Shown: positions 18,801-26,778 of the stretch, piece by piece
Numbering within the stretch: the first letter of the stretch is position 1
Layout: each line of letters starts with the position of its first letter
Assembly: GCF_001949145.1 (NCBI RefSeq)
Contig: NW_019091545.1
Location: 41,184 to 67,961, forward strand
DNA length: 26,778 nt
From: Acanthaster planci
Taxonomy: Eukaryota; Echinodermata; Asteroidea; Valvatida; Acanthasteridae
Reading direction: 5' to 3'
Notes under the pieces: model-generated
Told to the model about the DNA's origin: nothing
Databases searched by the model: none
The model's input: only the letters and a program-made list of their open reading frames with translations
Position numbers and translations under genes: made by a program

Positions 18801-21800
18801 CCGTCTCAGGCTTCAACAGTTTTTTTACTTCCTGACTTTGAAGTTGTAAGCGCAACATTAAGTCTGATAGTGCCACAAAACATCAAGTAAGATGCAAAAG
18901 AGCAAAACATTACAGTACTTTAATTTAAATTAAATGCTTGAGGCCCACAATCGGAGATTTGATTTCCTACACGGAGCCGGATATTATGCAAGTTAGTCCT
19001 TTTGCCTTTATATATAATAATGCTTGTTATTTCTCTTGAAAAGCACAGTTAAAAAAACAGCTTAGTGATAACCATGAACTCGTGACACCATGGACAACAT
19101 CACACAAGTCCGTATCCGCCTGTGTACAGCCTCTTTTATAAACACACATCCTTAAAAACGTTGACCATGCTGACTGAAAAAACAAATGGTTGATAAATTG
19201 TAGAATCCTTCACATAGCCTCCAGGGACCTTGACTTTAGCCTGCTTGAGTGCACATGTTTCTTGATATTTAGGCTCTCACCCGTCTATGTGCATATAATT
19301 TGTTGGATAAATTTCAACCTGAAGTAAACTTCAATACATTTTAAAAGGAAATGTGGAGGAGACACGTGTAGATGAATTGCCATGCACTTGCTTTACAGGA
19401 ATTGAACCTCTGTCCTTGTTCTATGTTAAAATGTATGTACATGGATGTAGTTTGTGGCGTGGTATAACTGCAGGGAATGTACAACATATGGCAAACAGTG
19501 TACAGCACACGGTTACTTTCAAATCAGGGAAGTACATGTACAAATATTCTATTATCAGGTCATGTTGGAATTTGTGTATATAGCTGACATTTAGGTCCGG
19601 GTCTTTTGTAAGCTGCAAATTACACTGGCATGTGCCGACAATAGGAACTGGCCTATAGCGTTGGAAGCCATTTTGTTCTCAACCCTTGCGACTGATTGGG
19701 GGAACCACATTAAAGAAATACCACCCTTTTATATTGATCATTTGTTTATTACAGCATCATCCATTTTTATTGTTAGAGTTCCTAGCAGGTTTTTTTGCCA
19801 AAGATTGCTAAAGATTCTTGGATTGGCACATTATGTAGATAATTTACTAACATTCTATTCAAAGTTCAAGTGCATATATTCTAACTCATCTGTTAGTCAT
19901 CAGTGGGCAATTTACAGGCAAAGTCTGTCTTTTAGTCCTGTTTTACCTGTGCCAGCAGAAGTTAGCGCATTCACAGTCCCTTGCCGCCTGTAAGTATGAC
20001 CTCTGACCTATGAGAAGGCTACTTTGCATATAGTGATCAATATGCATCTGCCCACACTCCTCATGATGTGTGATAGTGCATTAGGCCCAGCCAAAAAACA
20101 CTTAGGTTTCTTGTACATTTTTAAATAAAAAGTAGGATTAGGAGGTGCTTTTTTCCTCTCCACTTTACTTTGGAACCCCCAAATAATGATTTTTTGTTTT
20201 AACAATATTTTTAAGAGTCAAAAAGTTAAGCATAATTTGTGGAATCTCAACATTCTATCTTTTTTATTCACTAAAACTGTTCTTTCTGAATAAAGTATGT
20301 TGTGTATTTGGACAATTTACTGTCAGCCAGAAACATTGTTATTTTCTTGTTGGACTTTAACCTCACAGTACAGAGACAATACTGCCATGTCAAGCTGTGT
20401 TCAAATCACTTAGCTGTGGCTTGAGATTACACACAGCTGTATGGGAAGTAGATAGGGCCACTTCATGTACCATAGACTCACAGCTGCAGACTTTGTCCCT
20501 GGGTAATTATCAGACTTCCACTTCCCCGTCTGCAGTCGCCCAGTCTTCTAACTTGATTATTTTTAGCCTTCCACTCTGCCCCAACCATTCAGTTTACAGA
20601 GCACACTTACTGCTGTGCTGTATTCTTTGGAAAGTGTCTGGTCCCCTTGTACTAGATTTTGAATCTCATCATGTCTTTCCGTGCTTTAAAGAAGCAGTAC
20701 ACCAAGGCTAATCAGGTAAGGTGTGAAGTCCTTGTAATGGGTTGGCAATAATGTAACTCTTCTCTGTGAAACCAAAGATTCCTTATGAGTGCGTACAAGT
20801 CACTCCGAACTTTGAAGACTCGAATTTTTGTGGACACACCCAAAGTACAATCCTAGCTTTATGGTAAAGTGCAGAGATGCAAATTATACAATATTCGTAA
20901 TGCATAGAGGGTACAGGTGTATTTACATTTAAGAGGTTTTATCCTCTTTTAAGTTAAAGTTGTATTCAGTATTATTTAGTATACAATGAAATTTTCATGT
21001 ATGTCCATTTATATAATGACTCCTGATGTAAAAGAACGCATGATGTACAGGTTATCCTTTTTTCCCGTATTATTTTGTTCTTGCAGGGAATATTTTGAAA
21101 ACTCTCTCTCGGCATTTGAATGTAAAAACAATAGGACAAGCTTTTGAAAAGTTTGGTATCATTATGATGACTGAAAGTGAAATTTAAACACACAAATCTT
21201 CTGGGTTGGGCATTTATGAACACAACAATGAAATGAATTGAGGTGCAAATTTGGGAGTGTTGAGTTTAGAAAGGAATTTTTTAACTATGTAATATAATAT
21301 TTCATAAAGTGTGGAGTGGACCAATATGTCAATGTGAAAGGTAACAAACTATATTATTTGCAAAAATCATGCTCACTTTATTTACATGTAAGTGTATTAA
21401 ACAGCCTGAATACTACAAAAGTACAAAGTACAACTTGTAGTAAAATGTAGCACATGTATTCAGGGCTGTCGCTTGTAAGAGGACATGGCCTTATTGTTCT
21501 CTGAAGCCATAAAATACAGTAGATAAGATAATGTACTGTACAGCGCTCTGGTACTATGAATGCACAACTTTATTGTTCTCTGTACAAGTAACAATGGAGG
21601 ATGGCCAAGCCAGAAGTACATGTAGTAATCTGTAGCGCTAGGTCCTTCAGGCTCAGACTACTGCTTAGCATTTTGTAGTACTGAGTAGTGTAAGCCAAAC
21701 TTTATGCAGAGCTGTCAGGGTTAATGGCACCAATATCCAAGAAAACTGAGTTCCTCTGTAGAAGTTTTGGCCTCATTGCCCATGTTGTTAGCATTGGTGC

Positions 21801-24800
21801 CCCTTGAAATGTCCCATTTCCAGAGGCCAAAATGGCAGTGACCCCCAAAAATTGAAATTTGAGCCCTGTACATTTATTCCTAGCCTGAGGTAGGCATGCA
21901 CAAGGCACATTTATACATGAGTATTTTGGCAAGTCTAGAGCGCACCCTATTTGCCAAAGAGGATTTTATCCAAACCCACGTCAACATTTTCGTAAGAATG
22001 ACATCAGAAGGTTGTCAATTTTCACAAACTTGGGTGGGTACATTTCAGAACATGACAAGGCAACTTTTGGATCAACATAGTCATTAGACCTGGAGATATT
22101 GGTTATTTTTTCAAGGACAGGGCATTCAAATGAGAGCTTAATTTATCAGGTTAGTTATGAGGCACCTTTCAAGGATTTTGAGTATTTTTTGGTGACTTGA
22201 AACAAAGATCGCCAATCATAAATGGTTCATTCTCTCTTGAACCTTGCCCTCACAGGGAAATCTCCAATCAGCTGTGGACACAAGGTTCCTGACAGCATTA
22301 CTGTGCATCTGTAGCCACATGTAGGTCACTGATAAAGCCTTGTGGCTCTTGGATTCACTATCACATACAATTAGAGGAAACGTCTCAACGGGACAATGGA
22401 GATAACAGTTTCCTTCATTTCTTGTATTTATTTGTTTAATTTTTTTGTATGTGATATCGTTTTACAAAGCAAGCTTCAGGGGAAACACTTTTCAATACCT
22501 CCCCCCCCAAAAAAAGGGAAACTATGTCACGACCTGAATACCGTTTCAATTTAGGAATCAAAACAATTGTTGTTATCTCTTGTTTTAATATTTCTCTGAT
22601 TTAAAGCAGATGTTTAGAAGTTTGAAGTACAATACTCAGTGCACGTTTTTACAGATCGTATAACTTATTTCCTCAAAATCAGATTTAAAATCAGGTTTAG
22701 CGTGTACAACACAGCATGCGTAAGACACAGTCTGGTCAGTATTTGTCCTTAAAGTGCACAGTACATGTACGTACAGGTCTGTATGTGTGTGAAGTTGTCT
22801 ATTGTTAGATGGAGTGATATTGATTTATGCACAGATGTATAGAAGAATCATGACAAGTGTACCATATACATGTAGGCCCCTACATGTCCAAACTACATGC
22901 AAATGTAGTATATAGACTTTTGGGGATAGTGTATCTTACCATTCTAATATTTACAGCAATTGTGTTTGGAATTCAGCAAGCGACCGTTGTCTGTTGGAAT
23001 TAATTTTTCACGGCTAAACAGGGACTGAAAAGCCTACTTCAGCTGAAACATGTCCTGAAAATGTATGCCTGTGTAAGTCACAATAGTGAACATCTGAAGT
23101 AAAGATATACATATCCATGTACATTTGTATGGTGATCTGTTCTGGGAACTATGGCATTGATGTTCATCAGTCCCGGCAGCCAGGCAAATCCTGTTTAGAT
23201 CATTGAGCAGTTCAGAGGTCAAGGAACTGTGAAAGTCTTAGGGTGAGACAGGTAGTGAGGCACTGAAAAAACAGAACGGTAAATGTAGTCTACCGCAGAG
23301 GGCAAGGGGAACACGCCACTGATGGAGAAACCATCTTTGAAACAAGCCTGGGCTCCATCCAAACAGACAGGGGAAAATATAGGTGCATACGGCCAAGGAC
23401 CATGCTGAAATTTTCTGAACTAGAAAGATGGCTTGACAGCTACTGATACCTGTAAATATATTCCATGTAACAGGTTACTGACTAACGTTGCTCATTGCTT
23501 GGTAACACTGTTTGCTAAGCAGCTTTGTGACACTAGGCAGAGAACCAGATCTACACAGGTTGTCATGCATAGCTGCCAAGTTAATTGGGTACAGCTAAAC
23601 ACTGTCATTATTGAATGGATAAACAAGTCCGACCATGTTGCAGTTCATGAGAGGCTGTAGCAATTCTGAAAGTCGAATGGAATTGAGAGGTTTTTTACGT
23701 CTTACTCTTCAAGACTTGAAATACCATAAAACCTGGCCCTACAAGGCCTGACTGTGTCTTGCATTGAAATACCATAAAACCTGGCCCTACAAGGCCTGAC
23801 TGTGTCTTGCATTAACCAAATGTTTACTTTAAACTTTTGTCTTCGTCTTGTCTTTTTTCGACAGTATATGAGCGAAAGGATAGGAGGGGCAGAAAAGACA
23901 AAGCCAAATGAGGACTTTGTGGAAATGGAACGGGTAAGATCACTTAGTCTGTACTCTCCCCATTTCAGCATACTTACAAAGTATTTTTGCAAATCGCTGC
24001 TATACATGTCCTAGTATATGAAGCTATATTGCATCACAAATCACTTTCCCCTGTTCTGAGTTGTGCTCTATGTCTCTTAAAGTATTGTTACAACTTCCTG
24101 AAAGATCTTTAATAGGTCATTGGCGTGATATCTAAAACTGATTTTACATTATATTTTTTCCACTCAGAAATCACTATAGCATGCATGCTGTAGTCATCAA
24201 CATAAATGACCTTCCACCGGTGTTGTGACAATATGTCGTCGTGTGCCTGGCAAAAGGTCATAAGTGCGCTTACGGCATTTTACCTGGAAGCATGATCACA
24301 GCAGAAAAAATGTTCCCAGCAGAAGGGCGTAAGAAACAAACTCTCTTTATGTAGCAAAAACAGATGAAATTTACTCCAAAGTCAATACATGTTGTACAAA
24401 AAACAACCTTTGAACAGCTTATTAAATGACTTGGCAAATGTTGTTTTAACTTTTTGCACAGAAATCTTTAGATTTCATTAAAATAAAACAGTTGCATACA
24501 TATGTCCTTTTGCGCGGAAAAGTTGTTTTTGCAGTGATCATGCTTCCCAGCAAAAGGGCGTAAGCGCTTACATCTTTCTTCCAGACACACGACAATTTTA
24601 ATGGTACTTTTTTCAGTGAAGGAAAATCCCCAACAATGACTGTTGACCCCCTCAGAGGGTTTCAAAAGCTAACAGGGTTGTCCCTGAAGCAACTTCTATT
24701 GATAAATTCATGTCAGATCAGAAATCCATCGGTTATACTCCACTTACATGTATATTTACATGCACATCATGTACCTGGCACAGATCAGGAAGACATGTAC

Positions 24801-26778
24801 ATGTACGTGTATACCTTAATTGGAATCACAAATGCATAAACAACACTGAATACACTGGTCTGTCTTCATGGCCCAATTTTCCAAACAGGAAAAAAAAAAT
24901 GTCAAACAGTATTGATGTTCTTACGTGTACATGTACATGTATGCCATTGAATGAGGACCAGTCCATTCAGCAAAGAGCCATTCTGTGTTGCATTTCGGTT
25001 TCATGGTAACCTTTGGGGTTTTAACAAAGGTTTGTTGTGACTGAATCATCATGTTTTTCCCCAAAGAAAGCCCCATTGTTGAACTGTTGTGAAAGCTACT
25101 CTCCACTGCAATGTACACAGTACATGTAGCTGTATCTATGAATGTGCCACAGTGTGCCTACTTATCGGTTTGCAAAAGCGAAGTCAGGCTTATTTACACA
25201 TGCTTGTGTCATGCATGTACAATGCATCAATTTAGCACACTGCAAGCATGCTCAGTATTTATTTTATCAAGGGAAGGAAACAGGACAATCTCTGGCGATA
25301 AGGTCTCCATTGACAGACTTTGCTGTATAGTCATGGTCATCCTTGCGCCCTGACAATGGAGGTCATCTTTGCGTCCTGACAATGAAGACTCCAGTTACTG
25401 AGAACAAGTCAGGGAGACAAATGATCAGCCCTGATAGAAACCATTGTCCAGTGTAAGGATAAGTGGAAATACAGAGACCACAGTTTCAAAGGGACTTACG
25501 GCAGGTGGACAATTTGAGAATACCTATTGTGAATGGACAGTCATCTTCCAAAGCAATTCTATTGTGTGTGGGCCAGCAACACACAACCTAAAATCTGAAC
25601 AGTTTGTTCAATTCAAATACCGCTACATACATGTATCCTGCAGTGTGAAACCTACAGGTGTGTGGTTTATCAAAATTCTGTCATTTAAGAAAAAGAAGGT
25701 TCTCCGGTAAAACTTGTCAAGCCACTTTCGCTTGACATTTTGTAACTAACCTTTAACCCTTAATGGTTGAGACGGGAATGTGGGATTACAAATTTCAAAT
25801 AAGAGACAGTAAGTGTGAACTTAAAATCAGGTACTCATGTGATATACATGTACATGTATATGCTTTTGTACATGTGTTTGACAATACTTCCAAGGACAAT
25901 GCTGGTGTCAACACAGTACATGTATACCAGTACATGAAGGAGTGGATGGTACATGTACATACATTATGTTCATGTACTCTGTACATGTGTCGTGTGGTTT
26001 GGATGAGTGTACAGTGTACGTGAGCTGGCTCATCAATGGCGCCATTGTGTATGTTAAGCTCCTCGCCTATTTAATGATCTTTGGAACATCTGTTATAATT
26101 GATCAAGGAATTACACCTGTTTTATTTATTGATGTATTTGAGCATCATATGTTTCTATGATCCTGATGTGTTAGCAAGGTCCACATAGCACCTCTGCTCA
26201 CTCTGCATTCTTCCATTAATTTGTCCATTGCATCACAAACTGACATACAACATTTATCTTGTGTTCAAAGTCTATGGACGGTACGTCGCTTTTTGGTGCA
26301 TCAAAACTGTCCCACACGTATCAGTCACTTCCGTTATGAAACCGACGAATCACTTGAATTCACATACATGTACCAAGCTAGCAATAGATATTTAGTATGC
26401 TTGAACAGTTTGCTGCGCATATCCAAGGGAATGCTCAGGCCTACAGGTACATGTACCCAGTATATGCAGGGATTCACTCAATAATTCAACATGTATGCGT
26501 GATATGTACACATACATGTACAATTGATATTGTGTTAATGCATGTGTGAGTCATTGAAGGTAGTGTATACTCAGCTTCAGCATGATTGATCTTCTTATGT
26601 GCATTAGAGGAACCCCCTACATTTTTGTACCTACACTGTACAATAGAGTGCCCCAGACAATGGTTTTGTTTTGCTTCATTTTGTTTGGTTTCTCATCAGT
26701 TGTTTCACATTACTTTATTTCATGTGATATTTGGGGGTTGGAACGGGGAGGAAAGTCGTCTCATGACTGCAGATTAAA
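15795..26778 (+). CDS. SH3GL: Endophilin-A (SH3GL family), 5' part only; coding exons 1a/1b and 2
   Basis: Endophilin-A is a cytosolic N-BAR/SH3 protein that binds curved membranes and recruits dynamin and synaptojanin in endocytosis. Visible coding sequence: exon 1a (15795-15839) or exon 1b (20671-20715), joined to exon 2 (23865-23933); only those bases are coding. The joined product is MSFAGLKKQFNKANQ followed by YMSERIGGAEKTKPNEDFVE and MER. It matches animal endophilin-A H0 plus the start of BAR helix 1 (fly MAFAGLKKQINKANQ then YMTEKMGGAEGTKLD) with the same exon boundaries as vertebrate SH3GL genes. The next exon should begin K(V/T)DVT; I did not find it before 26778, so the rest of the BAR domain and the SH3 domain lie outside the window. 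It cannot be assigned to one vertebrate paralogue; an invertebrate probably has one SH3GL gene. Confidence 0.93.
16632..16873 (-). repeat. Dispersed repeat, copy B (inverted relative to copy A)
   Basis: Reverse-complement partner of 13074-13317, located in endophilin-A intron 1. The two copies face each other across about 3.3 kb that contains the divergent promoter, CHAF1A exon 1 and endophilin exon 1a. Confidence 0.85.
17037..17076. repeat. Hairpin, 13-bp perfect stem
   Basis: CAGCAGGACCAGT (17037-17049) pairs exactly with ACTGGTCCTGCTG (17064-17076) across a 14-nt loop. It lies in endophilin-A intron 1 in the transcribed strand. The surroundings look like ordinary intron or old repeat. Confidence 0.7.
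17431..17507. repeat. Long imperfect hairpin with nested inner stem
   Basis: TACATGTAATCAACCTCAT (17431-17449) pairs with 17486-17507 (ATGAGGTTGA...TACATGTA) apart from a 3-nt bulge. Inside it, GTGGC (17456-17460) pairs with GCCAC (17469-17473). Total span is 77 nt. Confidence 0.65.
18360..18720 (+). pseudogene. Decayed non-LTR retrotransposon (LINE) reverse transcriptase fragment
   Basis: Pieces of the RT palm are readable in shifting frames: FSGTRTDGILL, then GVPQGTVLGP (18404-18434), LYIKDITDNLQSEICLFADD (about 18449-18508; FADD is the catalytic motif C), then ATAWQMQFNIKKCYVMHLGN (from about 18584). Frameshifts and stops separate them, so nothing functional can be made. The motif order fits Jockey/CR1-like elements. 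No intact ends, poly-A tail or target duplication were identified. Confidence 0.8.
20671..20715 (+). CDS. SH3GL: Endophilin-A alternative coding exon 1b (variant H0 helix)
   Basis: ATG at 20671 opens MSFRALKKQYTKANQ and ends at CAG|GTAAGG, a strong donor in phase 0. It has 15 codons, the same length and phase as exon 1a, with 11/15 identical residues; several identical residues use different synonymous codons (TCG/TCT, CTC/TTA, GCC/GCT), so it is an old, conserved duplicate rather than a recent copy. An in-frame TAG lies at 20653-20655. That TAG also ends a possible acceptor (GTCCCCTTGTACTAG|ATTTTG). Changes from 1a: A4R, G5A, F10Y, N11T. Its own promoter is not obvious; the upstream DNA is CpG-poor. 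Confidence 0.85.
23716..23811 (+). repeat. Perfect 48-bp tandem duplication next to the exon 2 acceptor
   Basis: The 48 bp from 23716 to 23763 (TTGAAATACCATAAAACC...) are repeated without a mismatch at 23764-23811. The second copy ends about 53 bp before endophilin exon 2, where branch-point sequences lie. Perfect identity suggests a recent event or an assembly duplication. Confidence 0.9.
23865..23933 (+). CDS. SH3GL: Endophilin-A coding exon 2 (start of BAR domain)
   Basis: The acceptor is TCTTGTCTTTTTTCGACAG|TATATG and the donor is GAACGG|GTAAGA; 23 codons, phase 0 at both ends. It encodes YMSERIGGAEKTKPNEDFVE plus MER, matching V-S-E-K-V-GGAEGTKLDDDF-EMER in vertebrates. KTKPNE replaces the usual GTKLDD. 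It follows exon 1a after about 8.0 kb or exon 1b after about 3.1 kb. Confidence 0.95.
24238..24593. mobile_element. 356-bp foldback / MITE-like element with ~75-bp terminal inverted repeats
   Basis: GTCGTGTG at 24238 pairs with CACACGAC ending at 24593. Further in, GCGCTTACGGC...GGAAGCATGATCAC (about 24267-24299) is the inverted partner of GTGATCATGCTTCCCAGC...GTAAGCGCTTAC (about 24534-24571). The AT-rich interior has no open frame. No transposase and no clear target-site duplication were seen, so the class is open. Confidence 0.75.
25335..25386. repeat. 26-bp tandem duplication
   Basis: GGTCATCCTTGCGCCCTGAC... (25335-25360) is repeated at 25361-25386 with three substitutions. Intronic. Confidence 0.8.

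Larger units (their letters stand above)
15840..23864 (+). other. Endophilin-A intron 1 (8.0 kb), containing exon 1b
   Basis: Besides exon 1b the intron holds repeat copy B, a decayed LINE fragment, two hairpins (17037-17076, 17431-17507), many TACATGTA words and a 48-bp tandem duplication near its 3' end. No further exon was recognised. Confidence 0.7.
23934..26778 (+). other. Endophilin-A intron 2 (partial)
   Basis: No exon was recognised between the exon 2 donor and the window end; the expected next exon (K(V/T)DVT... and LQPNP...) is absent. The stretch contains the foldback element at 24238-24593, a 26-bp duplication and the densest TACATGTA runs in the window. Confidence 0.75.

Noticed and set aside
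19661-19993. 110-codon plus-strand frame in endophilin intron 1.
   Set aside because: AT-rich composition and no recognisable motifs; chance length for this composition.

Overview
The window looks like nuclear DNA from an animal, most likely a marine deuterostome invertebrate. It has intron-rich genes with GT/AG splice sites, CpG-poor and AT-rich introns, a local CpG-rich promoter, palindromic words (TACATGTA, TAGGCCTA) scattered through non-coding DNA, and two metazoan gene families. The TAGGCCTA/TACATGTA texture recalls echinoderms, but that is a weak guess and no species can be assigned.

Left half, minus strand (about 180-15,350): a complete gene for the large subunit of chromatin assembly factor 1 (CHAF1A/p150). 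I could join 13 coding exons that keep one reading frame from ATG 15276 to the stop at 412, giving about 1,386 residues. In order they carry an N-terminal PIP-like motif (RLKQARLPF), a conserved LDSFL motif followed by a SUMO-interaction-like VIDIL, the KER charged helix, a second PIP-like motif (NMFKSFF), the CGWFAPF...MVLAP block, the acidic LDYEVDSDEEWEEPGESLSHSE/FFVPHGYLSEDE region, the IGCVW block, winged-helix-type segments (HGN...REF, CWYVH...QW), and a long tail with a third FF motif. A polyadenylation signal lies at 182-187.

Middle (about 15,300-15,790): a CpG-rich divergent promoter. It holds four CCAAT boxes in alternating orientation, a TTGGCGGGAAA E2F-type site and an ATGGCGG (YY1-type) site, and it separates CHAF1A from a plus-strand gene.

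Right half, plus strand (15,795 to the window end): the 5' part of an endophilin-A (SH3GL) gene. There are two candidate first coding exons, MSFAGLKKQFNKANQ at 15795 and MSFRALKKQYTKANQ at 20671. Each is 15 codons long and ends in phase 0 at CAG|GT. A shared second exon lies at 23865-23933, and the rest of the BAR and SH3 coding sequence lies beyond the window. The two starts would give proteins that differ only in the amphipathic H0 helix that inserts into membranes; this is the most interesting biology here.

Non-coding DNA holds an inverted pair of a 243-bp repeat flanking the promoter, two related GC-rich palindromes in CHAF1A intron 1, a 356-bp foldback (MITE-like) element, a decayed LINE reverse-transcriptase fragment, a perfect 48-bp tandem duplication just before the endophilin exon 2 acceptor, and several hairpins. 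No bacterial operon, CRISPR, tRNA or rRNA was seen.
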